NCBI RefSeq assembly: GCF_020179385.1
Contig: NZ_JAIBLJ010000038.1
Span: 1 to 33,358 of the forward strand
Source of the DNA: Alkalihalobacillus sp. YIM B00296
Lineage (GTDB): Bacteria > Bacillota > Bacilli > Bacillales > Fictibacillaceae
Direction of reading: 5' to 3'
Length of the DNA: 33,358 nt
A program made the position numbers and the translations under genes. Positions 1 to 8,194 of this stretch are shown here, piece by piece. Each line of letters begins with the position of its first letter. The stretch's first letter is position 1. The notes below the pieces were generated by a model, which made no database searches, had not been told where the DNA came from, and was given only the letters and a program-made list of their open reading frames with translations.

Positions 1-163
1 AATATGGGTGTCGCCATTTAATCCTAGGATAATAAGGGAAGGCTTATTATTATATATCCAAGGTCAGAACCGGACTCGGGAAATCTGACCGTCCGGGATC
101 GTAAGGGGGCTTCAGGAAAAGTGGCTTTAATTAGTGCGCGCGCCTGAATTCTACCAGACAATA

Positions 164-234
164 GTGCAAGCACGGTTCTGGGAGGGGATGGAGTTCAATT
201 TACCGTAAGGTAGAAAGGCTCTCTTCTACTCGAC
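164..234 (+). mobile_element. 3' remnant of a group II intron ribozyme (domain V 3' strand and domain VI)
   Basis: The stretch GCAAGCACGGTTC (166-178) resembles the 3' strand of group II domain V. It is followed by a GGGAGGGG linker. A domain VI-like hairpin comes next: TTTACC (199-204) pairs with GGTAGA (209-214) across a GNRA-type GTAA loop. The terminus CTACTCGAC (226-234) resembles the CTACTTCAC end of the lactococcal Ll.LtrB intron. The GAGCCGT-type 5' strand of domain V is not found in the expected 20-35 bases upstream, and no reverse transcriptase is visible, so this looks like a truncated, inactive copy. Upstream, GGTCAGA (62-68) pairs with TCTGACC (84-90) and may be another intron piece. 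The assignment is from pattern memory, not alignment. Confidence 0.5.
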
Positions 235-245
235 TAATGGAGTAA

Positions 246-296
246 GATAAGTACTTATGGACTGATCGATTTTTATCGTTCAGTCTATTTCTTATC
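246..296. terminator. Hairpin, possible weak terminator
   Basis: An 11-bp stem with one mismatch (260-270 against 275-285) closes a TTTT loop. It is flanked by an outer GATAAG/CTTATC pair (246-251 and 291-296). There is no clean T-run, so termination is only a possibility. It lies between the intron-like remnant and the promoter of the BCCT operon. Confidence 0.35.
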
Positions 297-331
297 AATA
301 AGATACACCCTATTTTGAAAATTAAGCAGCA

Positions 332-400
332 TAGAACATTCCTTGTTCTATTATTTTTTATATGATATTATGAACATGTTCATTAAATGAACATGTTCAT
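332..400 (+). promoter_or_regulatory. Sigma-A promoter with tandem palindromic operators for the BCCT-tetR operon
   Basis: A -35 box TTGTTC (343-348) and a -10 box TATTAT (366-371) are separated by 17 bp. Immediately downstream lie two identical 14-bp perfect palindromes, ATGAACATGTTCAT, at 370-383 and 387-400, with 17 bp between centres. A weaker related inverted repeat, TAGAACA/TGTTCTA (332-338 and 344-350), covers the -35 box. This geometry fits a repressor that blocks RNA polymerase. The obvious candidate is the TetR-family protein encoded second in the operon, which would make the operon autoregulated. The sites are seen directly; the binding protein is inferred. Confidence 0.75.
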
Positions 401-457
401 ATAATGGATGGAATTTTATAGAAAGAAAAATCTATTTGGGGAGGAATGTGAAGATAC

Positions 458-2008
458 ATGAATCATTCTAAAGTACAAAAATCCATATTTTGGCCATCTA
501 TCATTTTAATTGCTGTGGTTACGGTCTTGCTTGTTATTTTTCAGAAATCAGCAGGTCCTGTTCTTTCGGGAATGCTAACCTCGATTACGTTCAAATTAGA
601 TTGGACGTTTGAGTTTTTGACAATCGGTTTGTTTATTTTATTGGTTTGGCTGATGTTTGGCCGGTTTGGTCAGGTAAAACTAGGAGGAATAAACGATCAG
701 CCTGAATTTTCCAAGTTCAGTTGGGGAGGCATGTTGTTCACAACAAGTATGGGAACCAGTATCATGTTCTGGTCCATTGTCGAGCCGCTTTATTACTATA
801 CTGGGCCGCCGTTCGGAATCGAAGGAAAAACGAACGAGGCTGCAGAGTATGCTGTAACTTACGGATTATTTCATTGGGGGATTTCAGCTTGGGCGCTTTA
901 TGCATTACCAGCGGTTGTAATGGCGTACAGTTTCTATGTGCTAAAAAACCCTTCATTGAAAATCAGTTCTGCCTGTCGAGGTGTGCTTGGAAAACACGCA
1001 GATGGCTTTATTGGAAAAGCCGTTGATGTACTCGTGATTTGGAGTATGATTGGAGGACTAGGAACATCGCTAGGACTCGGAGTTCCAATGATTTCTGCTG
1101 TCCTTGGAAATCTAATTGGAATCGAACCATCATTAGGCTTAAACATTGTCATTATCATTGTATGGACGATTATTTTCAGTTCCAGTGCGTATTTCGGTCT
1201 GTATAAAGGGATTCGCAGGCTAAGTGATTTCAATGTATACATGGCATTAGGGCTAGCTCTTTTTGTTATTATTGTGGGACCGACCTTATTTATTTTATCT
1301 TATTTTACTAATAGCTTCGGTTTAATGTTTGATAATTTCTGGAAAATGAGTCTATACACAGACCCGATCAATCAAAGCGGATTCCCACAAGCTTGGACTG
1401 TCTTTTATTGGGCTTGGTTTGCAGCTACAGCACCATTTGCCGGTATTTTCATCGCTCGCATTTCTAAAGGCCGAACGATTCGAGAACTTGTATTCCATGT
1501 ACTTCTTTGGGGTTCTGTAGGCAGCTGGCTTTATTTTGGTGTTTTTGGCGGATATGCGATGGACCTTGAGTTATCAGGAAAGTTATCATTAACCGACATT
1601 CAAGCAGCATCAGGTGATCCATCTGTTATCGTCGCTCTCCTAAATTCTTTACCAATGCCAATTATCGTATCCATTTTCTTTGTTATTCTTGGATTTATCT
1701 TTTTAGCTACATCTCTTGACTCAGCGAGTTTAGTCATCGCCAGCGTGGCGACGAAAGAGCTCAAGGGAGAAGCTCAGCCTGCTCGTTGGCATCGTTTATT
1801 ATGGGGTGTGCTTTTATCAGCACTTGCCATTAGTTTAACGATGACGGGAGGGCTCGATGTGGTTCAGACATCGTCTGTACTTGTAAGTGTCCCTGTATTA
1901 GTGATGTATGTCTTAATGGCCATTTCATTGGTTAATTGGTTGAAGAAGAATGAAAACAATCATATTTATGTAAAAAAACGAGGGACAAATGAGGACGTAA
2001 ATAAATGA
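458..2008 (+). CDS. BCCT-family (betaine/carnitine/choline) transporter
   Basis: A 516-residue polytopic membrane protein of the BCCT family, which imports quaternary ammonium and related compounds with Na+ or H+, or by exchange. The family signature WTVFYWAW (313-320) and the following ARISKGRTIRE are present, as is the early conserved EPLYYY segment. Relative to BetP, the aromatic residues W140, W145 and Y148 (WGISAWALY) are kept. In the second half of the substrate box the usual WWxxW reads W320-F321-A-A-T324, so two tryptophans are lost. That argues against ordinary glycine betaine and for a different ligand. The start ATG has a GGGGAGG about 14 bases upstream, a rather long spacing. The stop overlaps the tetR start by four bases (ATGA). 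Family assignment is secure; the substrate is unknown. Confidence 0.9.
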   Translation: MNHSKVQKSIFWPSIILIAVVTVLLVIFQKSAGPVLSGMLTSITFKLDWTFEFLTIGLFILLVWLMFGRFGQVKLGGINDQPEFSKFSWGGMLFTTSMGTSIMFWSIVEPLYYYTGPPFGIEGKTNEAAEYAVTYGLFHWGISAWALYALPAVVMAYSFYVLKNPSLKISSACRGVLGKHADGFIGKAVDVLVIWSMIGGLGTSLGLGVPMISAVLGNLIGIEPSLGLNIVIIIVWTIIFSSSAYFGLYKGIRRLSDFNVYMALGLALFVIIVGPTLFILSYFTNSFGLMFDNFWKMSLYTDPINQSGFPQAWTVFYWAWFAATAPFAGIFIARISKGRTIRELVFHVLLWGSVGSWLYFGVFGGYAMDLELSGKLSLTDIQAASGDPSVIVALLNSLPMPIIVSIFFVILGFIFLATSLDSASLVIASVATKELKGEAQPARWHRLLWGVLLSALAISLTMTGGLDVVQTSSVLVSVPVLVMYVLMAISLVNWLKKNENNHIYVKKRGTNEDVNK

Positions 2009-2700
2009 GTAAAGAGAGAAAAGAACTTCAACGTGCGCGTATGTGGAAATACTTTCTTGATGCAGCTACGGAAGTAATTGAAGAAGAAGGAATTGAACAG
2101 ATGACGATTCGAAAGATTGCCGACCGTGCAGGGTTTACTGCATCGACTGCGTACAATTATTTTAAGGATCTTGCTCACTTGAAATTTTTCGCAGCAATGC
2201 GGTTTACGTCAGATTATGTAAAAGACCTGCCAGACTATCTGGGTTTAGGAAAAAATATAGTAGAAAAATGGTTGTACTCATGGGAATGTTTTTGTAAACA
2301 TTCTTTCGAGCAGCCAGAGATTTATTCGACTATTTTTATGGACAATCTGGGATCATCTCCACAAAAATTGTTTGATGACTATTATGCGGTTCATCATCAG
2401 GATTTAACGGGCTTACCCGAAGACCTTCAATCAATTTTAATGGAATATGATTTTTCCAAACGTAGCGCGCTTTATATTCTGGGTGCAGTAGAGGAAGGTT
2501 ATTTAAAGGAAGAAGAAGTCCAATACATTGCTGATATCACGCTTATGATTTGGAAGGGCATGATGAATACGTATATTAATAACCGACGCGGGTATTCAAA
2601 GGAAGAAGCGATCATACGGACCCTCCAGTTAGTGACAGAATGCGTTATGAAAGTAGTGGAGCCGGAAAGACGTAATGAAATTATATTCGATCGATATTAG
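2005..2700 (+). CDS. TetR/AcrR-family transcriptional regulator
   Basis: A 231-residue regulator with an N-terminal TetR helix-turn-helix at about residues 15-60. Its recognition region reads MTIRKIADRAGFTASTAYNYF, followed by the typical KDLAHL. The C-terminal part is helical and variable, as expected for a ligand-binding and dimerisation domain. It overlaps the transporter stop by four bases and is translationally coupled to it. The paired 14-bp palindromes in the operon promoter are its likely operators. The ligand would probably be the transporter's substrate or a product of the downstream hydrolase. It resembles BetI-type regulators only in general layout. Confidence 0.88.
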   Translation: MSKERKELQRARMWKYFLDAATEVIEEEGIEQMTIRKIADRAGFTASTAYNYFKDLAHLKFFAAMRFTSDYVKDLPDYLGLGKNIVEKWLYSWECFCKHSFEQPEIYSTIFMDNLGSSPQKLFDDYYAVHHQDLTGLPEDLQSILMEYDFSKRSALYILGAVEEGYLKEEEVQYIADITLMIWKGMMNTYINNRRGYSKEEAIIRTLQLVTECVMKVVEPERRNEIIFDRY

Positions 2701-2726
2701 GATTATGTTGGGAAAGGATGTTAAGT

Positions 2727-4781
2727 TTGGTTTTTAATATAAGAGATTCAGGGAAACGCAGAATCAAAACAGATTTTACAAGAGTAAAAAAGGTTGAAAA
2801 TATGTGGATCCCTATGTCAGACGGTGCCAAGCTGTCTGCCTGCATGTGGATTCCAGTGGATGCGGAAGAAAATCCAGTCCCGACTATTTTGGAATATCTG
2901 CCATACCGAAAAAATGATTTTACGGCTATCCGTGATTCTGTACGTCATCTCTATTTCGCCGGTCATGGATACGCAAGTATTCGTGTCGATATCCGGGGCG
3001 CCGGAGATTCAGATGGAATTCTATTGGACGAATATTTAAAACAGGAGCAGGACGATGCTCTTGATGTGTTAAGCTGGCTTACGAATCAGCCGTGGTGTAC
3101 GGGGTTAGTTGGCATGATCGGAAAATCCTGGGGCGGCTTTAATGGGTTGCAGGTAGCTGCTCGAAATCATCCGGCACTAAAGACGATTATTACGCTATGT
3201 TCAACCGATGACCGTTATGCAGATGATGTCCATTATCGTGGAGGGAATCTGCTTGCCTCTGATATGCTTTGGTGGGCGTCAACGATGTTTGCCTACAATG
3301 CTCGACCACAGGATCCGAAAGTTGTTGGTGAAAGTTGGAAGGGAAATTGGCTCGATCGATTAGAAAATACACCTCCGTTTGTGGAGGAATGGGTCCGTCA
3401 CCAGCGTCGTGATGATTACTGGAAACATGGTTCGATTTGTGAGGATTATTCTGACATTCAAATTCCTGTGTTTGCGGTAAGCGGATGGCAGGATGGATAT
3501 ACTGATTCCGTTTTCCGTCTTTTAGAGCATCTGCCAAAAGATAGTAAAGGCCTTATTGGTCCATGGGCCCACGAGTATCCAGAAGTGGCAACCCCGGAAC
3601 CGGCGATTGGATTTTTGCAGGAGGCACTGCGCTGGTATGACCATTGGTTAAAAGGCATTGATACAGGCATTATGGACGAACCGAAATTGATTTCTTATAT
3701 TCAAAAAAGCGAATTGCCGGCTGTGAGCTATGATGAACGTCCAGGGAAATGGGTAGCAGATCCCGCATGGCCATCACCACATGTAAAAGGACAAAACTGG
3801 TGGCTTTCAGATGGAGGAATCACAACTGACATTCCTAAGGGATCAGGAGAAAAGATCTTAATTCCAAGTGTGCAGGAACATGGATTTTATTCAGGCGTTT
3901 TTTGTCCATTCGGCCAGCCCGGGGATTTACCGGCAGACCAGCGACTGGAAAATGGCAAGGCAGTTGTATTTACTTCTGAGCCATTAAAAGAATCGTTGGA
4001 GCTTCTTGGTCACCCCGTATTTCATGCTGTACTGTCGGCGAATCAAGAGGATGCATTACTTTCAGTTCGGCTAATGGATAAGGCACCTTCTGGGGAATCC
4101 ACTTTAATTAGTTGGGGGATGTTGAATTTAACGCATCGGAATTCTCATGAGTATCCTGAAAAATTGGGGCCGGGTAAGAAATATCAGATTAAAGTAAAAT
4201 TGGATTCGCTTGGACAGGAGATTCCAGCGGGACACCGCTTGGAAGTGGCATTGTCGCCAACATATTGGCCTTCAGCATGGCCGTCACCAAAACCGGTCGA
4301 TTTAACACTTTATATGGGAGAAAGTACATGTATGGAGCTGCCCATTCGCATCCCACAGCCGGAAGATAAGGATTGCGGACACTTTCATGCACCTGAAACT
4401 GCACAGGTGATGGAACGAGAAGTCATTCGAAAAGAAGAACGGATACGTGAAGTTATTCATAATCCGATTAACGGTGTGTGGACACTATCTGATTTTTCAG
4501 ATGAAGGGGAACGAAGGTTGCCTTCAAATGGTGTTCAATATGGAAGTAAAAATAAAAACACATGGACCATAAAAGAAAACGACCCATTATCAGCTCACGT
4601 TCGATGTGAATGGGAATTAACATTAGGTAGGAAGAACTGGAAAACGAGACTTGAAACAGTCAGTGAGATGTGGAGTGACGAAACGAAGTTTTACCTCGTT
4701 AACACTCTAACTGCATATGAAGCAGGGGAAAAAGTCTTCAACAAAACATGGAAATCCAAAATTAATCGTGACCATGTATGA
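2727..4781 (+). CDS. CocE/NonD family serine hydrolase (S15/PepX-type alpha/beta hydrolase)
   Basis: An alpha/beta hydrolase of the CocE/X-Pro dipeptidyl-peptidase family, which hydrolyses esters or amides. The nucleophile elbow is GKSWGG (Ser at about 134). The oxyanion-side motif is YASIRVDIRGAGDSDG. The acid is probably the Asp in SGWQDGYTD and the base the His in GPWAHEYP. A jelly-roll PepX_C-type domain follows from about residue 320 to 550. At about 684 residues it is longer than classic CocE (about 570), with an extra C-terminal domain of about 130 residues that I do not recognise. TTG at 2727 is preferred because GGAAAGGA lies 8 bases upstream; an in-frame ATG at 2718 would sit directly on that ribosome binding site. 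There is no signal peptide, so it is probably cytoplasmic and acts on the imported BCCT substrate. It follows tetR by about 26 bases. Confidence 0.85.
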   Translation: MVFNIRDSGKRRIKTDFTRVKKVENMWIPMSDGAKLSACMWIPVDAEENPVPTILEYLPYRKNDFTAIRDSVRHLYFAGHGYASIRVDIRGAGDSDGILLDEYLKQEQDDALDVLSWLTNQPWCTGLVGMIGKSWGGFNGLQVAARNHPALKTIITLCSTDDRYADDVHYRGGNLLASDMLWWASTMFAYNARPQDPKVVGESWKGNWLDRLENTPPFVEEWVRHQRRDDYWKHGSICEDYSDIQIPVFAVSGWQDGYTDSVFRLLEHLPKDSKGLIGPWAHEYPEVATPEPAIGFLQEALRWYDHWLKGIDTGIMDEPKLISYIQKSELPAVSYDERPGKWVADPAWPSPHVKGQNWWLSDGGITTDIPKGSGEKILIPSVQEHGFYSGVFCPFGQPGDLPADQRLENGKAVVFTSEPLKESLELLGHPVFHAVLSANQEDALLSVRLMDKAPSGESTLISWGMLNLTHRNSHEYPEKLGPGKKYQIKVKLDSLGQEIPAGHRLEVALSPTYWPSAWPSPKPVDLTLYMGESTCMELPIRIPQPEDKDCGHFHAPETAQVMEREVIRKEERIREVIHNPINGVWTLSDFSDEGERRLPSNGVQYGSKNKNTWTIKENDPLSAHVRCEWELTLGRKNWKTRLETVSEMWSDETKFYLVNTLTAYEAGEKVFNKTWKSKINRDHV

Positions 4782-4976
4782 CATGACAAGTTATGTTTGT
4801 TTTTTTAATAAAAAATAAACAGTATCAGTGATTTAGCTTAGAAAATGACAGATGTTAGCTAAGATCGATAAATTTTACCGTTTCACAAATGACATATTGG
4901 GAACATCCTATTTACTAAATTCTAATGTGAAATATCTTATTTTATAAGAAAGATTTGATAAAATCGTAAATGTCAG

Positions 4977-5014
4977 AAATAGGAGGCTGGTATATATGTA
5001 CCAGCCTCCTATTT
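4977..5014. terminator. Strong rho-independent, probably bidirectional terminator
   Basis: A perfect 16-bp stem (4977-4992 against 4999-5014) closes a 6-base loop. A- and T-rich flanks lie on both sides. It lies about 195 bases after the hydrolase stop and also faces the minus-strand gene relics. The 4782-4976 stretch before it is AT-rich and holds nothing else I can identify. Confidence 0.8.
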
Positions 5015-5099
5015 CTTTAATTCAAGAAATCTTACTCAACAATCTACGATTGCGGAATAAAAAATTCCTGCATATCAATACAAGAATTTTAATCAAACT

Positions 5100-5490
5100 T
5101 TATTTTAAGTCAAAACCTAATCTTTTCTTCTGTTTGGTCAATATAGCAATCCCTACTTTAGGATGGAAAAGGTGCATGGGGGGCCGCATTAAATTCATTA
5201 CTCTAACTAATCCAAGATAAACTTCCGGATCAAAAGCCGAAAGCTGATATACTTTTTTACTATACCACTGTTTAAACGGCTGTATGAGGGGTCTGTCACC
5301 GATTAATATCGGGGTGGCGAAATGCCTCTGTAATTGCCATCTCCCATGGAGCTGCAATCAAATTAGAAATTCTCTTGTGAAATGTTTTGGTGAACCCTTT
5401 ATCAGGATACACAAAATATTTAAAGTAACTCTGTAACACTAAGGCTTCCATAGCAGCAACAGATATCCCTTGCCCAACCTTACAAAAACA
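5100..5490 (-). pseudogene. C-terminal relic of an FAD-dependent monooxygenase (COG0654-like), frameshifted
   Basis: Read on the minus strand, one frame gives VGQGISVAAMEALVLQSYF...PWEMAITEAFRHPDIN. A second frame continues with GDRPLIQPFKQWYSKKVYQL through to GFDLK and a stop at 5100. The two join seamlessly if one base near 5301 is removed, so there is a single-base insertion. The pattern GQGxxVAAxEAL is the FAD-binding end of a group of aromatic or polyprenyl-type FAD monooxygenases. The N-terminal two thirds, including the Rossmann GxGxxG, are absent, so this is a dead fragment. No function is expected. Confidence 0.7.
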
Positions 5491-5516
5491 CTAACAGAAT
5501 TTATTTCCAGTATATT

Positions 5517-5762
5517 TCATGTTACGTGATTTTGAAACGAATTATTATAAAAAACTGGCCACTCTTCTCTTGCATCAAACATCATTACTACCGAATCGCC
5601 GATCCTAATTTCCGCATGATCGATCGTTCCGTCTTCATTTTGAACTCGAACATCATCATATCCGTTAAACGCCTCTTTAATAAAGTCAATGAGTTGGGCT
5701 GAGTCCTTTGTGATAATAGAGGTAATCCAATCTGGCCTATATTGATTAACATCCGAATCCAT
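5517..5762 (-). pseudogene. Truncated PhnB-like VOC/glyoxalase-fold protein (N-terminal half only)
   Basis: An 81-residue open frame whose sequence (RPDWITSIITKDSAQLIDFI, then HAEIRIGDSVVMMFDAREEWP) matches the first half of PhnB-like VOC proteins. Those normally run to about 130-160 residues. After EEWP the reading turns into FYNNSFQNHVT and stops, so the second beta-alpha-beta-beta-beta unit is missing. A weak GGAG lies three bases before the ATG. It may still be translated, but a half VOC module is unlikely to fold as the normal metalloenzyme. It sits next to the monooxygenase relic, on the same strand. Confidence 0.65.
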
Positions 5763-5876
5763 TTACTCCGTTTATTTTCTTAGTAGTTTTCATCAGAGTA
5801 GAAAATTTAGAATTGTCTGATAAAATGTGTGAAATTTTAGGATAGTATCTTAATTTTTTAGGATTATCAATCTTAT

Positions 5877-5890
5877 TGCAAGCGTTTACA
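5877..5890 (+). promoter_or_regulatory. cre-like CcpA site upstream of the mannoside ABC operon
   Basis: TGCAAGCGTTTACA matches the Bacillus cre consensus TGWAANCGNTNWCA at all but one position (C for W at position 3). It lies 39 bases before the lipoprotein start, where CcpA would block transcription when a preferred sugar is present. I could not assign convincing -35 and -10 boxes nearby. The match is direct; the regulation is inferred. Confidence 0.75.
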
Positions 5891-5928
5891 ATTTGGTTTA
5901 GATAACCAACAAAAGGGAGGTACAAAGA

Positions 5929-7218
5929 ATGAAACGATTCTTATCCAAAAGTATGGCATTGACGATGGTAATGCTCCTTGTTCTGATGGCAGCATGCTCA
6001 AATGGCGATTCCTCATCCGAGGGGGATGGGGAAAAGGTCGAATTGACGTTCTGGAATATCTGGACAGAACCATCTCCACAGAATGAAGCGAGTTTGAAAC
6101 AGGTCGAGAAATTCGAGGAAGAACATCCGAATATCAAAATCAAGCAACAAAACATTCCGCATGATCAATTCAAAGTCAAAGTGAAGACGCAGGCAGCTGG
6201 CCAGCAACTCCCGGATTTGATCCAAGTCTGGCCTGGTGCGGAGCTGACACCGCTCGTGGATGGAGAACTGATCCAACCAGTTGATGATATCCTATCGAGC
6301 TGGGATGGATTGATAAAAGAAGACCAATTTGCAGATTACAATGTAGACGGAAAGCAATATGCAATTCCGGCGAATGTGACACCTACCAGCCTGGTCTACT
6401 ACAACAAGAAAATGCTTAAAGACGCAGGATATGATGAATTCCCTAAAACGTATGGAGAATTCAAACAATTGATAGAGAAACTGAAAGGCGGCGGGAAAAT
6501 TCCAATTGCGCTCGGTAATAAAGCCCAATGGGTATTACAATCCTCGTATATTTCAACCATTGCGGATCGTATGACTGGAAGTGACTTCCTGCAGGCTGTG
6601 AAGAATGGGGAAAAGAAATTTACAGATGAGAAATTCATTGAAGCGCTAAAGGTCATACAAGAGCTATCCGAAATGGAGGCCTTCAATAATGATTTCAATT
6701 CCATTGATAATATCCAACATCGAGAACTGTTCATTCTTGAAGAAGCAGCCATGATGATTGATGGTGCTTGGTCGCTTGGGCCGACATTGGAAGCTGTGGA
6801 GGATCCGGAAAACGTCGGAATCGCACTTTTCCCTGAAATAGAAGGCGGCGAAGGAGACCCTTCAGCGGTTTCTGCGGTAACAGGTACGGGCATTGCGCTG
6901 AACAGTGAGCTTGAAGGAGAAAAATTAGAGGCTGCTCAGGAATTCTTGAAAAGCTTCTATGATAAAGAATATTATAACGATTTGATGAAAGCAGACATTC
7001 TAGTCGCTGCTGACATCGAGCCACCTGAAGGCGTCAGCCCGCAATTGAAGCATGTATCCGAGTTGACAAGTAAAAAAATCACGCCGGTTTATGATGCATC
7101 CCTACCAGTGGAAGTGACAGATGTACTCAATTCAGGATTGCAGGAAGTATCTCTCGGGACGATGACACCTGAACAATTGGCGGAGAAGCTGCAAGCTGCC
7201 ATGGAGAAGCAAAAATAA
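5929..7218 (+). CDS. Sugar ABC transporter substrate-binding lipoprotein
   Basis: A family 1 extracellular solute-binding protein of 429 residues. An N-terminal hydrophobic signal ends in LMAAC, with the lipidated Cys at residue 23, followed by a Ser/Gly/Asp-rich linker. The mature part begins with VELTFWNIWTEPSP and contains the typical LPDLIQVWPG and YAIPANVTPTSLVYYNKKM segments of oligosaccharide binders. The ribosome binding site AAAGGGAGG is well placed. It is the first gene of the mannoside locus and is followed by two permeases but no ATPase. From its neighbours the ligand is most likely a short beta-mannoside, but this is inference. Confidence 0.92.
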   Translation: MKRFLSKSMALTMVMLLVLMAACSNGDSSSEGDGEKVELTFWNIWTEPSPQNEASLKQVEKFEEEHPNIKIKQQNIPHDQFKVKVKTQAAGQQLPDLIQVWPGAELTPLVDGELIQPVDDILSSWDGLIKEDQFADYNVDGKQYAIPANVTPTSLVYYNKKMLKDAGYDEFPKTYGEFKQLIEKLKGGGKIPIALGNKAQWVLQSSYISTIADRMTGSDFLQAVKNGEKKFTDEKFIEALKVIQELSEMEAFNNDFNSIDNIQHRELFILEEAAMMIDGAWSLGPTLEAVEDPENVGIALFPEIEGGEGDPSAVSAVTGTGIALNSELEGEKLEAAQEFLKSFYDKEYYNDLMKADILVAADIEPPEGVSPQLKHVSELTSKKITPVYDASLPVEVTDVLNSGLQEVSLGTMTPEQLAEKLQAAMEKQK

Positions 7219-7231
7219 CCATAGAAGCGGT

Positions 7232-7261
7232 GGAAATCAAGGTAAACCAGACTTGATTTCC
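7232..7261 (+). terminator. Intercistronic hairpin after the binding-protein gene (partial terminator or mRNA stabiliser)
   Basis: GGAAATCAAG (7232-7241) pairs perfectly with CTTGATTTCC (7252-7261), and a short pyrimidine run TCTTTTCTT follows. Such hairpins between a binding-protein gene and its permease genes commonly keep the binding protein in molar excess. It may be only a partial terminator. Confidence 0.7.
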
Positions 7262-7297
7262 TCTTTTCTTACCCAAGTTCGTTAAGGAGGGGGATCC

Positions 7298-8173
7298 ATG
7301 CATCTGTTAAGTCGGAATAAATGGCCAGCAGTCTTCGGATTAGCGCCAGCCTTGCTCATCTACCTTATGTTCGCGATCATTCCGATTCTGATATCGTTCT
7401 ACTATTCACTGATGGATTGGGATGGTTTTACGGACATGCGTTTCGTAGGGCTGGCGAACTTCCAGGAAGCATTATCCGATCCGATTTTCTGGCAATCATT
7501 GAAAAACAACCTGTATGTCGTCGCTGCTTCCGTTTTTGGACAAATCCCGATTGCTTTGTTTTTTGCGATTTTGTTGAATCGGAAATTGAAAGGCGGAAAG
7601 ATATTCCGAACACTCGGTTTCATGCCAGTCGTCATTTCAACGGTCATCATTTCCCTTGTATGGGGGATGATGTACAACTCCAGACGTGGTTTGTTCAATC
7701 ATTTGCTCGAACTTGTCGGGTTAGGTGAGTGGGCACAAAACTGGCTCGGGGATCCCAAGTGGGCGATGATTTCTGTTTGTATCACGATCATCTGGCAATT
7801 CGTAGGTCTATATTTGATCATCTTCCTTGCTGCTCTGCAGAACATCCCGCAGGAAATCTATGAAGCGGCTCGGATCGATGGGGCGTCCGGTTGGAAACAG
7901 ACCTTGTATATCACGCTTCCAATGATGAGGAATGCCATCGCTGTTGCGGTAATTTTGTGCATTAGCGGGAGCTTGAGGACATTTGACCTGATTTATGTCA
8001 TGACATCAGGAGGTCCGGGCCATTCTACCGAGGTACTAGCCATGTATATGTTTGACCAGACCTTTTCTTCCACTCGTTTTGGCTATGGAAGCGCATTGTC
8101 ATTATTCATTTTCTTTTTCAGCTTGATATTGGTCTATCTTTCTACTGTAGTTCTGAGGAAAAAAGCTGACTGA
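7298..8173 (+). CDS. Sugar ABC transporter permease, MalF/UgpA type
   Basis: A 291-residue inner-membrane permease with six predicted hydrophobic segments and the conserved EAA loop, EIYEAARIDGASGWKQTLYI followed by TLPMMRN. This loop contacts the ATPase. It opens with KWPAVFGLAPALLIYLMFAI, typical of MalF/UgpA-type subunits that lack the long periplasmic loop. AAGGAGGGGG precedes the ATG. It is followed after 21 bases by the partner permease. No ATP-binding subunit is encoded in the window, so a multitask MsmX/MsmK-type ATPase elsewhere is implied. Confidence 0.92.
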   Translation: MHLLSRNKWPAVFGLAPALLIYLMFAIIPILISFYYSLMDWDGFTDMRFVGLANFQEALSDPIFWQSLKNNLYVVAASVFGQIPIALFFAILLNRKLKGGKIFRTLGFMPVVISTVIISLVWGMMYNSRRGLFNHLLELVGLGEWAQNWLGDPKWAMISVCITIIWQFVGLYLIIFLAALQNIPQEIYEAARIDGASGWKQTLYITLPMMRNAIAVAVILCISGSLRTFDLIYVMTSGGPGHSTEVLAMYMFDQTFSSTRFGYGSALSLFIFFFSLILVYLSTVVLRKKAD

Positions 8174-8194
8174 TAAAAGGAAGGAGGCAAAAAT

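Noticed and set aside
4996-5220. Plus-strand open frame of 74 codons after the terminator
   Set aside because: It begins in the terminator loop and lies antisense to the monooxygenase relic; there is no ribosome binding site.
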